Below are positions 38,643 through 45,939 of a DNA stretch of 64,000 nt, piece after piece. The DNA comes from Acetobacterium paludosum (lineage in GTDB: Bacteria > Bacillota > Clostridia > Eubacteriales > Eubacteriaceae): the NCBI RefSeq assembly GCF_008086595.1, contig NZ_RXYA01000015.1:62001-126000 (forward strand), read 5' to 3'. The notes beneath the pieces are model-generated. The model ran no database searches. It saw only the letters and a list, made by a program, of their open reading frames with translations, and had not been told where the DNA came from. The translations under genes and the position numbers were made by a program. Position 1 is the stretch's first letter. Every line of letters begins with the position of its first letter.

Positions 38643-38649
38643 AGAAAAA

Positions 38650-39426
38650 ATGAGAAATTATGTATTGGACGCACACACCCATACCTTAGCCTGCGGACAT
38701 GCTTACAACACAATATTGGAACTAATTGAAGCTGCCGCAAAAAAGAATTTGGAAATGATTTGTATCACCGAGCATGGACCAGCCCTTCCGGGAGCACCCA
38801 CCCCGTTATTCTTTGCCAATTATCGAGTGATTCCCGGGAAATTGAATAATGTTAAACTGCTTAAAGGAATTGAGAGTAATATTATGGATGTTGATGGAAA
38901 TACGGATATTCCGATGCCGTTTATTCAAAGATTGGAAATCATATCAGCGTCATTGCATACCCCCACTTTTAAGCCGAAAACAAAAAATGAAAATACCAGT
39001 GCGGTATTGGGAGCAATTGCCAATCCAAATGTAGATTTTATCTGTCATTTGGGAAATCCAACGTATGAACTGGATTATGAAGTAATTCTTCAGGATGCCA
39101 AAAAGCATAATACTCTGATTGAAATTAACAATGGTTCATTTTTTGTCAGAAAGGGTTCCAAACCAAACTGCGAATGGATTGCAAACCGCTGCAAAGAATT
39201 GGAGATTCCGGTGATACTGGGAACGGATACGCACTTTGCAACAGCTATTGGCGATTTCACCTTGGTGGATAAGTTACTTGATGCAGTTGATTTTCCCGAT
39301 GAATTGATCATCAATCTGGAGACAAAACGTCTCATTGAATTTTTGGAAAACAAGGGTCGAACCCTCTTTGAAGAAAAGAGCGCCCAAGAATTGTTTTTGA
39401 AAAAAGATGAAACTGTGATAAAATAA
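38650..39426 (+). CDS. PHP-domain phosphoesterase, YcdX-like
   Basis: A 258-residue PHP-family metal-dependent hydrolase. MRNYVLDAHTHTLACGHAY gives the first His motif; further ligands are in CITEHGPALPG, LLKGIESNIMDVDG, SASLHTPTF, FICHLGNPTYELD and GTDTHFATAIGDF. The layout matches YcdX-type phosphatases, whose substrate is uncertain. I chose ATG 38650, eight bases past the hprK stop, because it starts the domain directly; an in-frame ATG 54 bases earlier lies inside hprK. Neither has a strong ribosome-binding site, so coupling to hprK is likely. Confidence 0.85.
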   Translation: MRNYVLDAHTHTLACGHAYNTILELIEAAAKKNLEMICITEHGPALPGAPTPLFFANYRVIPGKLNNVKLLKGIESNIMDVDGNTDIPMPFIQRLEIISASLHTPTFKPKTKNENTSAVLGAIANPNVDFICHLGNPTYELDYEVILQDAKKHNTLIEINNGSFFVRKGSKPNCEWIANRCKELEIPVILGTDTHFATAIGDFTLVDKLLDAVDFPDELIINLETKRLIEFLENKGRTLFEEKSAQELFLKKDETVIK

Positions 39427-39529
39427 AGATCAGGTCTTTTTTAATGCGTGCTGGCCTGGTGGGTTAGTCACATTGATGATTAATATAAAATAAACTTAAG
39501 TAGAAAAATAAAAAGAAATAAGGAGCAAT

Positions 39530-40600
39530 ATGTTAGATAAATTAGACTTTTTAGCAGGACAATATGCTGAATTAAATAAAAAGATCAGTGATCCCGAGGT
39601 GATTGCGGATCAGAACCAATGGCGAAAGCTGATGAAAGAGCAATCTCACATCGAACCAATCATTGAAAAATACAATGAATATTCAAAAACATTGACAGGC
39701 ATTGAAGAGGCAAAGGAAATGTTGGCGGATAAAGATTCAAGCAAAGATTTCATGGAATTGGCGGAAGCTGAACTTGAAGAATTAACAGAAAAAAGCCTTC
39801 AACAGGAAGAAGAATTAAGAGTACTGCTACTGCCCAAGGATCCCAATGATGACAAAAATGTTATTGTTGAAATTCGAGCCGGAGCCGGCGGCAGCGAAGC
39901 CGCTTTATTTGCCGGAGATCTGTTTAGAATGTACACCCGATATGCGGAGCGACAAGGATGGAAAAGTGATATCTTGAGTTCAAGTATCCCGGACATCGGC
40001 GGCATTAAAGAAATTATTTTTCTATTAGAAGGTAAAGGGGCCTACAGTCGATTAAAGTATGAAAGCGGCGTTCATCGTGTCCAACGGATACCAACCACCG
40101 AATCAGGTGGACGAATTCATACGTCAACGGCCACGGTAGCAGTACTGCCGGAAGCAGAAGATGTTGAAATTGATATTAATGCCAATGATTTAAGAGTGGA
40201 TGTTTACCGATCTTCCGGAAATGGGGGACAATGTGTCAACACGACCGATTCCGCCGTTCGGATCACGCATCTGCCGACGGGTATGGTGGTAACTTGCCAG
40301 GATGAGAAATCACAGTTAAAAAATAAAGAAAAAGCCTTGAAAGTTCTAAAAGCAAGGTTGTTGGAAATAGAAGAGCAAAAGCAGGCAAGCGAAATAGCAA
40401 AAGACCGGAAAAGTCAGGTCGGCACCGGCGATAGAAGTGAACGGATCAGAACCTATAACTTTCCTCAGGGACGGATTTCCGATCACCGAATTGGTGTGAC
40501 GGTTTACCAACTGGAAGCATTTTTAGATGGGGACATCGATGAAATGATCAATGCCCTGGTCACAAGTGATCAGGCCGAGAAATTAAAGCAACATTCCTAA
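39530..40600 (+). CDS. prfA: Peptide chain release factor 1
   Basis: A 356-residue RF1 that ends translation at UAA and UAG. The catalytic GGQ is in [18 protein letters not shown] near residue 230. The stop-codon recognition segment is [20 protein letters not shown], with PTT in the place of the RF1 PxT motif, distinguishing it from RF2. The start ATG follows AAGGAG. It stands 100 bases after the PHP gene and before the polyferredoxin gene. Full normal length. Confidence 0.96.
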   Translation: MLDKLDFLAGQYAELNKKISDPEVIADQNQWRKLMKEQSHIEPIIEKYNEYSKTLTGIEEAKEMLADKDSSKDFMELAEAELEELTEKSLQQEEELRVLLLPKDPNDDKNVIVEIRAGAGGSEAALFAGDLFRMYTRYAERQGWKSDILSSSIPDIGGIKEIIFLLEGKGAYSRLKYESGVHRVQRIPTTESGGRIHTSTATVAVLPEAEDVEIDINANDLRVDVYRSSGNGGQCVNTTDSAVRITHLPTGMVVTCQDEKSQLKNKEKALKVLKARLLEIEEQKQASEIAKDRKSQVGTGDRSERIRTYNFPQGRISDHRIGVTVYQLEAFLDGDIDEMINALVTSDQAEKLKQHS

Positions 40601-40641
40601 ACCAAAATTGGCAGAAGTTAATGTAAATATTCCGTATTTTA

Positions 40642-40670
40642 TTGACAATCCAAATTTTTAAAAGTAGAAT
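40642..40670 (+). promoter_or_regulatory. Promoter of the polyferredoxin gene
   Basis: TTGACA (40642-40647), 17-base spacer, TAGAAT (40665-40670). A small leader hairpin TTCGATC/GATCGAA follows before the AGGAGGAG ribosome-binding site, consistent with strong expression. Confidence 0.8.
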
Positions 40671-40736
40671 GAACCATATGTGAAAATAAAAACAAATTCG
40701 ATCTGAAGATCGAACTGACCTTGAGGAGGAGTAACA

Positions 40737-41123
40737 ATGAAAAAAGTAGTAGTAGTTGATCAGGAAGCATGTGTAGCATGCTTGGCATGTACAATGGCTT
40801 GTTCAGAAGCATTTTACAAAGAACAAGTTCCAGAATTAGCGTGTATTCGGATTGAAAAAGAAGAGGGAAAACTAAAAACTTATGTATGTGTTCAATGTGG
40901 AAAATGTGCAGAAGTATGTGAAGCTGGCGCAATTACCGCAAACAAAAAAGGTGTTTACATGATCAACAAGAAATTATGTGTGAACTGTGGAAAATGTGTA
41001 GAAGCCTGTCCAAATGGTGTTATTGTTAAATCACCAGATAAAGAAGTGCCTTCAAAATGTATAGCCTGTGGAAAATGTGTTGAAGTATGTCCACAAAACG
41101 TTTTGGCAATAGAAGAAGCGTAA
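40737..41123 (+). CDS. Four-cluster [4Fe-4S] ferredoxin (CooF/HycB-like)
   Basis: A 128-residue soluble iron-sulfur protein with four CxxCxxCxxxC motifs: CVACLACTMAC (12-22), CVQCGKCAEVC (about 51-61), CVNCGKCVEAC (about 81-91), CIACGKCVEVC (about 108-118), plus one extra Cys near 36. This order resembles the electron-transfer subunits CooF, HydN and HycB that serve CO dehydrogenase, hydrogenase or formate dehydrogenase. Here it is monocistronic with a strong promoter and terminator and no partner enzyme beside it, so its redox partner is unknown. In an acetogen it could be a general carrier. Confidence 0.9.
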   Translation: MKKVVVVDQEACVACLACTMACSEAFYKEQVPELACIRIEKEEGKLKTYVCVQCGKCAEVCEAGAITANKKGVYMINKKLCVNCGKCVEACPNGVIVKSPDKEVPSKCIACGKCVEVCPQNVLAIEEA

Positions 41124-41142
41124 AAACAGAAAAGTGTTAAAT

Positions 41143-41172
41143 AAAAAAAGGTTCCAATCGGAACCTTTTTTT
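41143..41172. terminator. Bidirectional terminator between polyferredoxin and glyQS
   Basis: A perfect 13-bp stem AAAAAAAGGTTCC / GGAACCTTTTTTT with loop AATC. It serves both convergent genes. Confidence 0.95.
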
Positions 41173-41175
41173 TGT

Positions 41176-42570
41176 TTAGAAATCGATGCGTGTGGCAATG
41201 TAATGAACAACTTCATCAATGGGAACACGAACCTGATTCATGGTATCGCGGTCTCTTAAAGTTACGCATTGGTCATCCAGGGTGTCAAAATCGACAGTGA
41301 CGCAGAATGGCGTTCCAATCTCATCCTGTCGGCGGTAGCGTTTTCCGATGCTGCCGGCTTCATCATATTCAATCATGAAATGTTTGGAAAGTATTTCAAA
41401 GATTTCCGTAGCTTTTTCACTTAATTTTTTAGAAAGCGGCAGTACCGCAGCTTTGTAGGCGGAAAGGAAGGGATGAATGCGCATAACATTTCGCTCTTCG
41501 GTTTTGTCGCCATTGGTAATTTCTTCTTTTTCCATGGCATTGCATAAAAAAGCCAGGAAAACACGATCGGCACCCAGGGAGGGCTCAATGCAATACGGAA
41601 TGTATTTTTCATTGGTAACCGGGTTTGTATAGCGCATATCTTTGCCCGAGTGGGTCTGATGCTGAGTAAGGTCAAAGTCAGTACGATCAGCGATTCCCCA
41701 AAGCTCGCCCCAGCCAAATGGAAATCTAAATTCAACATCGGTTGTGGCATTGCTGTAGTGCGACAGTTCTTCTTTTTCATGATCTCTAAAGCGGATATTG
41801 TTATCTTTCATGCCTAAGTCAAACAACCATTTTTTACAGAATTCTTTCCAGAAATTAAACCATTCCATATCGGTGCCGGGTTCACAGAAAAACTCGAGTT
41901 CCATTTGCTCAAACTCACGGGTTCTAAAGATGAAATTCCCCGGAGTAATTTCATTCCTAAAAGACTTGCCGACCTGGGCGATACCAAAAGGTATCTTTTT
42001 ACGGGCGGTTCTTTGAACATTTTTGAAGTTGACAAAAATACCTTGGGCTGTTTCCGGTCTTAAAAATATTTCGCTGGCGGTATCTTCATTGACCCCTTGA
42101 AAGGTTTTAAACATGAGATTGAATTGACGGATATCCGTATAATCCAGTTTCCCACACTCGGGACAGACGATCTTGTTTTCCCGGATAAAAGACATCATTT
42201 TTTCATTGGACCAGGCATCAACAATGACATCCTCACCTTTTTCAAAGAAGTAGTCAGCAATAAGCTTATCAGCACGGAAACGTGATTTGCAGGCTTTACA
42301 ATCCACGAGGGGATCATTAAAACCGCCAACATGTCCGGAAGCGACCCAAGTTTTGGGATTCATCAGAATAGCAGCATCCAAACCGACATTATAAGGCGAT
42401 TCCTGAACAAACTTTTTCCACCATGCTTTTTTTACATTATTTTTCATTTCAACGCCTAAAGGGCCGTAATCCCAACTGTTTGCAAGGCCATCGTATATTT
42501 CCGAACCCGGGAAAACAATTCCCCTCATTTTTGCGAGACTGACAATTTCAGCCATAGTAAATTCTGACAT
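41176..42570 (-). CDS. glyQS: Glycyl-tRNA synthetase, single-chain class II
   Basis: A 464-residue homodimeric GlyRS that charges tRNA-Gly. The N-terminus [20 protein letters not shown] and [20 protein letters not shown] are diagnostic of this type rather than the alpha2beta2 form. Motif 2 lies in [20 protein letters not shown], motif 3 in [16 protein letters not shown], and a C-terminal anticodon-binding domain includes [20 protein letters not shown]. The ATG follows TAGGAGG. Its leader holds an intrinsic terminator but no recognisable T-box, unlike many Firmicute glycyl-tRNA synthetase genes. Confidence 0.96.
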   Translation of the reverse strand: MSEFTMAEIVSLAKMRGIVFPGSEIYDGLANSWDYGPLGVEMKNNVKKAWWKKFVQESPYNVGLDAAILMNPKTWVASGHVGGFNDPLVDCKACKSRFRADKLIADYFFEKGEDVIVDAWSNEKMMSFIRENKIVCPECGKLDYTDIRQFNLMFKTFQGVNEDTASEIFLRPETAQGIFVNFKNVQRTARKKIPFGIAQVGKSFRNEITPGNFIFRTREFEQMELEFFCEPGTDMEWFNFWKEFCKKWLFDLGMKDNNIRFRDHEKEELSHYSNATTDVEFRFPFGWGELWGIADRTDFDLTQHQTHSGKDMRYTNPVTNEKYIPYCIEPSLGADRVFLAFLCNAMEKEEITNGDKTEERNVMRIHPFLSAYKAAVLPLSKKLSEKATEIFEILSKHFMIEYDEAGSIGKRYRRQDEIGTPFCVTVDFDTLDDQCVTLRDRDTMNQVRVPIDEVVHYIATRIDF

Positions 42571-42592
42571 TTTTCCTCCTAAATTTTTAGCA

Positions 42593-42677
42593 CTTCAAGC
42601 TAATTTAAAAAAAACTACAAGAAACTCGCAAAGCGTATTTCCCAGTAGTTTGCATTCACTTATAAACTAACTTGAAG
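42593..42677 (-). promoter_or_regulatory. glyQS leader: terminator hairpin inside a 14-bp inverted repeat
   Basis: On the minus strand a hairpin with AAACTAC/GTAGTTT, GGGAAA/TTTCTT and CGC/GCG stems (42612-42651) ends in a run of eight T, a full intrinsic terminator ahead of the coding region. Outside it, CTTCAAGTTAGTTT (42664-42677) can pair with AAATTAGCTTGAAG (42593-42606) over 14 positions with two G-U pairs. The outer arm overlaps the -10 box, so from that promoter it would be only partly transcribed and may act at DNA level. No T-box consensus is present. Confidence 0.7.
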
Positions 42678-42704
42678 AGTATCAAAAACGAAGGATTATG
42701 TCAA
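42676..42704 (-). promoter_or_regulatory. glyQS promoter
   Basis: On the minus strand TTGACA (42699-42704), 17-base spacer, TACTCT (42676-42681). Predicted start is about 100 bases before the ATG. Confidence 0.7.
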
Positions 42705-42813
42705 GCGCAAGTTGAAAAGCAAGTGACTTTAATAATATCTATTTGTCGATATAGTTCTGTACTTGTAAACACCGGTTATTTCTTTAATAAGTTCCGTAAA
42801 AGCCTTTTTTATA

Positions 42814-42842
42814 TTGACAGAAAGGGACTTATCAAGTAGTAT
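42814..42842 (+). promoter_or_regulatory. Promoter P1 of the flagellar leader
   Basis: TTGACA (42814-42819), 17-base spacer, TAGTAT (42837-42842). The transcript would start near 42849, immediately ahead of the c-di-GMP aptamer. Confidence 0.75.
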
Positions 42843-42851
42843 TAAAACAAC

Positions 42852-42982
42852 ATAATATTAGCATACTTATTGAAAAATAAGGACGCAAAACTATAGGGTC
42901 TAAATAATTTTTTATATGACAGCCAGTTGCCTGAAAAAGTGTGCCAGATCACTAATGCAACGAGTTAATCGTTGTTTTTTTG
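42852..42982 (+). promoter_or_regulatory. c-di-GMP-I (GEMM-I) riboswitch with terminator
   Basis: The aptamer (about 42852-42935) has the GEMM-I core: the GAAA-capped stem CTTATT/AATAAG, then GGACGCAAAACTATAGGGTC and TAA, and after a variable AT-rich stem GACAGCCAGTTGCCTG, which is the tetraloop-receptor side. A terminator CAACGA-GTTAA-TCGTTG plus seven T (42958-42981) follows. It lies in front of the flagellar operon, so c-di-GMP probably sets how much P1 transcript reaches fliK. Whether ligand turns it off or on cannot be decided from sequence. Confidence 0.9.
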
Positions 42983-43113
42983 TTTAAGAAATTAAGCGTA
43001 GAATAGCAAGTGAAAATAGCTTAAAAATATTAGTCTATGGCAAAAGTAAACTGATTGCGGAAAGAAAAGAATGGGTGCTTTTGGGGAGATAATAAAAACA
43101 TGTTTAATTATGT

Positions 43114-43171
43114 TTAAATGAGTTGCAACAGATTAAATGAGTTGCAATATATCAAGGGAATAATATATAAT
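43114..43171 (+). promoter_or_regulatory. Promoter P2 with 15-bp direct repeat
   Basis: TTAAATGAGTTGCAA occurs at 43114-43128 and again at 43133-43147. The second copy carries a -35-like TTGCAA (43142-43147), followed by 18 bases and TATAAT (43166-43171). A repeated site over a -35 suggests a regulator binding two adjacent sites. I see no gene in 42983-43393. Confidence 0.55.
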
Positions 43172-43313
43172 ATAAATACATGAATATTTTTATGTGTTTA
43201 TATTATGACAGTAATAAAAACCTGCAATTACTTATATCGAAATACATCAAGCTATACCGAAATATACCAAAATTCAATACTGATTATACCAGTCAAACCG
43301 ACTGTTATATATT

Positions 43314-43365
43314 GGGGCAATCAAAAAATTGCTCCGGTTTTTTGCTGAATATCAACAAAAAACCG
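43314..43365 (+). promoter_or_regulatory. fliK leader attenuator: terminator and competing hairpin
   Basis: GGGGCAAT-CAAAAA-ATTGCTCC (43314-43335) with T-run 43338-43343 is a terminator. A second hairpin, perfect 10-bp arms CGGTTTTTTG (43335-43344) and CAAAAAACCG (43356-43365), would sequester that T-run. As the second forms later it may serve as a stability element or, if the first is blocked, an alternative fold. The fliK ribosome-binding site comes 20 bases later. Confidence 0.6.
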
Positions 43366-43393
43366 CAAAATACTTTAGGAAAGGAGGAAAGTA

Positions 43394-44980
43394 ATGAATT
43401 TAGAGTTTCAGTCAACGAATAGTGGTTCAACAACTTATGGATTACACAGTGTGGCAACAAGTGTGAGTAACAGAAAATGCGAACAAAAAGGATCATACGA
43501 GAAGAGCACTTCTTTTAAGGATCAGCTGAACCAGTCAAGGAGTAATATAACGCAATCAACAATTAAAGATCGAAGTTCACAAAAGAAAGAGTCGCTTAAA
43601 GAATCAGAACCAACAGAAAATGCCGATCCTTCAACTAAAGCAGCTTTGTCAGGGACAGAAAATGATGTTAAAAATGCACCGGTTGCTGAAAATCCAGCAG
43701 ACGATAAAAAACAGGCAACCAGCGATGAATCGGTTATTGGAAATGACTTGCTCAATTTGGTTCAAAGTTTTCAAAACGGCCTTGCGACAGCAAAAATCAA
43801 TGTTGATACAGAAAATACCGGGATACAAATCGGAACGGCGAACAACACCGGCCAGGTAGAAAGCTTGAACCAGAGCGCAACATCAACGGCAACCAGTCAA
43901 TTGGGTAATGTTTTAGGACCGGCCAGCATTCAGAGCTTGGAAGCGCAAGGGTTGCAAGGTAATGGTACACCGCTTGTCAGTTTAAAAGAAGCTGCGGGAC
44001 AGAATCAGGGAATTTTAACAGCGGGTACAGCCGAGAATGCACAAAGCGTGCAACCGGCGGGTTCAACAGTGGCAACTCAGGGTGTGCAACAAGCTGGGTT
44101 AACAGCACAAACCCAAGGCGTGCAACAAGCTGGTTTAACAGCGCAAACCCAAGGCGTGCAACAAGCTGGTTTAACGGCCAAAACCCAGAGCGGGCAAGAA
44201 GTTGGTTTAACAGCGCAAACCCAGAGCGGGCAGCAAGTTGGTCTTAATGGACAGGAGCAGAAAATTCCGACAGCAAGTGTAGAGACAACAACCTCAAATA
44301 GCTCAGATAATGCCAAAGAATCTCCAGGATTACAGGAAAAGGCAACCCCAGAGTCTGGGTTGGGTACGCAAAAAGAATTGGCTGCGCAACAGAATGTTGC
44401 AAAAGATGAGAAAGATGTGAATAGTTCAGAAAATAATGTTCAGGTTGGCACTTTAGGGGGTATAACCGTAAGCAAGGAACCCCAGGTTCAGCCCAGCGCA
44501 CATGTGGAAGTGTCCCAGCAGATTGAACAAAAAGTTCTGCAAAATTATGAGGTAAACAAACCAGTCACCTTCACAATGACATTATCGCCGAAAAATTTAG
44601 GAGATATTGATGTTCAAATGAAGTATGATCAGGGTAAACTCGTCATTAATATCATGGCGGCGAGTACCGAAACACAAAAATTATTGGGAAAAGAAGTTAA
44701 TCAATTAGTAAGAAGCTTAGCGCTTCAGAATGTTCAAGTTGATACCGTTCATGTTGTTAATCAGACGGCTCAAAGCAGCAGTCAGAATTCCGCATCCCTG
44801 ATGAATATGGGAACAAATCTTTCGCAGGAACAAAATCAGGCCCAGCTTAAAGAAAGCTTGATCAGAAACAACAGCAGCAGCTTAAAAAATCTTCAACCGG
44901 AAAGTGAAGAAGATACCGTTGTTAGTATTAATCAACAGTTTCAAAACTATGGCAGCAATAGAATTAATTATTTGATATAA
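43394..44980 (+). CDS. fliK: Flagellar hook-length control protein FliK
   Basis: A 528-residue FliK: a long low-complexity N-terminal and middle part rich in Gln, Ser, Thr and Ala, and the conserved C-terminal domain (VTFTMTLSPKNLGDIDVQMK, about 392-411, to VHVVNQ, about 457). It measures hook length and switches export specificity through FlhB. Residues 218-289 are six 12-residue repeats of the type GVQQAGLTAQTQ. ATG follows GGAGGAAAG. It opens this flagellar operon, and length polymorphism of the repeat could alter hook length. Confidence 0.9.
   Translation: MNLEFQSTNSGSTTYGLHSVATSVSNRKCEQKGSYEKSTSFKDQLNQSRSNITQSTIKDRSSQKKESLKESEPTENADPSTKAALSGTENDVKNAPVAENPADDKKQATSDESVIGNDLLNLVQSFQNGLATAKINVDTENTGIQIGTANNTGQVESLNQSATSTATSQLGNVLGPASIQSLEAQGLQGNGTPLVSLKEAAGQNQGILTAGTAENAQSVQPAGSTVATQGVQQAGLTAQTQGVQQAGLTAQTQGVQQAGLTAKTQSGQEVGLTAQTQSGQQVGLNGQEQKIPTASVETTTSNSSDNAKESPGLQEKATPESGLGTQKELAAQQNVAKDEKDVNSSENNVQVGTLGGITVSKEPQVQPSAHVEVSQQIEQKVLQNYEVNKPVTFTMTLSPKNLGDIDVQMKYDQGKLVINIMAASTETQKLLGKEVNQLVRSLALQNVQVDTVHVVNQTAQSSSQNSASLMNMGTNLSQEQNQAQLKESLIRNNSSSLKNLQPESEEDTVVSINQQFQNYGSNRINYLI
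44045..44260 (+). repeat. Six 36-bp tandem repeats inside fliK
   Basis: Six consecutive 12-codon units, best conserved in units two to four (GVQQAGLTAQTQ), more diverged at each end. They keep the reading frame. Expansion or loss of units would change FliK length in steps of 12 residues. Confidence 0.9.
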
Positions 44981-44993
44981 GGAGGAAAAACAA

Positions 44994-45425
44994 ATGGCAA
45001 TTGATGCAGTAAGTGCTTCTGCAAGCACCGCTTCAACAACAAGTACATCAAAGAACAGTACTTTATCGATGAATGACTTTTTACAGTTAATGGTGGCACA
45101 ACTTAAAAATCAGGACATGAACAATGCCGCTGACACTTCGCAATTTTCGAGTCAGATGGCTCAGTATTCAATGGTTCAGGCATTATCCGATCTAAGTAAG
45201 CAATCAACCACATCCTACAGTGTCGGTTTAATCGGAAAAGAAGTGTGTCTTAAAACTACTGAAAATGGGACAACAAATTATATTACCGGTACAGTTCAGG
45301 GTGTAAATCTGCAAAGTGGAGATGCTCAAATTGTTGTTGGCGGTGTTACCTATCCAGCAACCAGTATTGTAGAAGTAGCCCAAGCAGCAGCAACAACACC
45401 AGCAACAACACCAGCAACAAAATAG
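44994..45425 (+). CDS. flgD: Flagellar hook capping protein FlgD, short form
   Basis: A 143-residue FlgD. The conserved N-terminal segment STLSMNDFLQLMVAQLKNQD followed by FSSQMAQYSMVQALSDLSK (about residues 24-70) is diagnostic; a short beta domain GLIGKEVCLKTTENG through YPATSIVEV follows. It lacks the larger Fn3-like part of enterobacterial FlgD, as is usual in Firmicutes, and ends in a TTPATTPATK repeat. It caps the growing hook. It starts 14 bases after fliK with a GGAGG site. Confidence 0.9.
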   Translation: MAIDAVSASASTASTTSTSKNSTLSMNDFLQLMVAQLKNQDMNNAADTSQFSSQMAQYSMVQALSDLSKQSTTSYSVGLIGKEVCLKTTENGTTNYITGTVQGVNLQSGDAQIVVGGVTYPATSIVEVAQAAATTPATTPATK

Positions 45426-45457
45426 AATAAAAGCCTTTTGAGAACTGAGGTGATGAA

Positions 45458-45865
45458 ATGGCTGATAGTATAAACGGAAATTACTACCGCTTGAATGATG
45501 CGATTATTCGGCAAACGGAAAGAATAACGGGAACAGAGCAAAAAAAAACAACCAATGGCACAGGAAAAACGGATGATAGTTTTCAACAGTTGCTGGAGCA
45601 GCAGATTAACAGTACCGTCACATTTTCAAAGCATGCCAATATCAGAAAAGAGCAAAGAAATATTGAAGTTTCTGACAGTGATTTGGAAAAACTAGGCAGT
45701 GCCTGTGATCAAGCCCAGAAAAAAGGGATTGACAACGCGTTGATTATGATGGGTGATTCAGCATTTATCGTTAATGCAGCAGATAAACACGTCATAACGG
45801 TAATGGATAAAAATGAAATGAAAAATAAATTAGTCAATGATATTGACGGTGCCGTATTTATATAG
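45458..45865 (+). CDS. Flagellar operon protein, TIGR02530-like
   Basis: A 135-residue soluble protein matching the small flagellar operon family found between flgD and flgE in Firmicutes. The central segment ITVTFSKHANIRKEQRNIEV-type text (TFSKHANIRKEQRNIEVSD) and the C-terminal FIVNAADKHVITVMDKNEMK are its features. No signal or membrane segment. Function is not established; hook assembly is suggested by position alone. ATG follows TGAGGTGATGAA. The gap of 74 bases to flgE holds that gene's ribosome-binding site. Confidence 0.8.
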   Translation: MADSINGNYYRLNDAIIRQTERITGTEQKKTTNGTGKTDDSFQQLLEQQINSTVTFSKHANIRKEQRNIEVSDSDLEKLGSACDQAQKKGIDNALIMMGDSAFIVNAADKHVITVMDKNEMKNKLVNDIDGAVFI

Positions 45866-45939
45866 TTGGCCCTCTACGAGGAAACTAAAAAGCTTTGAAT
45901 GACAGATAAGCTTAAAGCGGTACAGAGAAAGGAATCAAA

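Noticed and set aside
42571-42800. T-box leader for glyQS
   Set aside because: The conserved T-box segment (AGGGTGGNACCGCG type) is not present on the minus strand in this interval.
42983-43113. A second riboswitch between the two flagellar leader terminators
   Set aside because: Sequence such as GGGTGCTTTTGGGGAG looked structured, but I could not match it to c-di-GMP-II or any other class I know.
43180-43422. 80-residue open frame in the fliK leader
   Set aside because: It overlaps the fliK start, lacks a ribosome-binding site, and crosses both leader hairpins.
44077-44316. Minus-strand open frame inside fliK with repeated CCTPWVCAVKP-like text
   Set aside because: It is the antisense of the tandem repeat in fliK and has no start signals.
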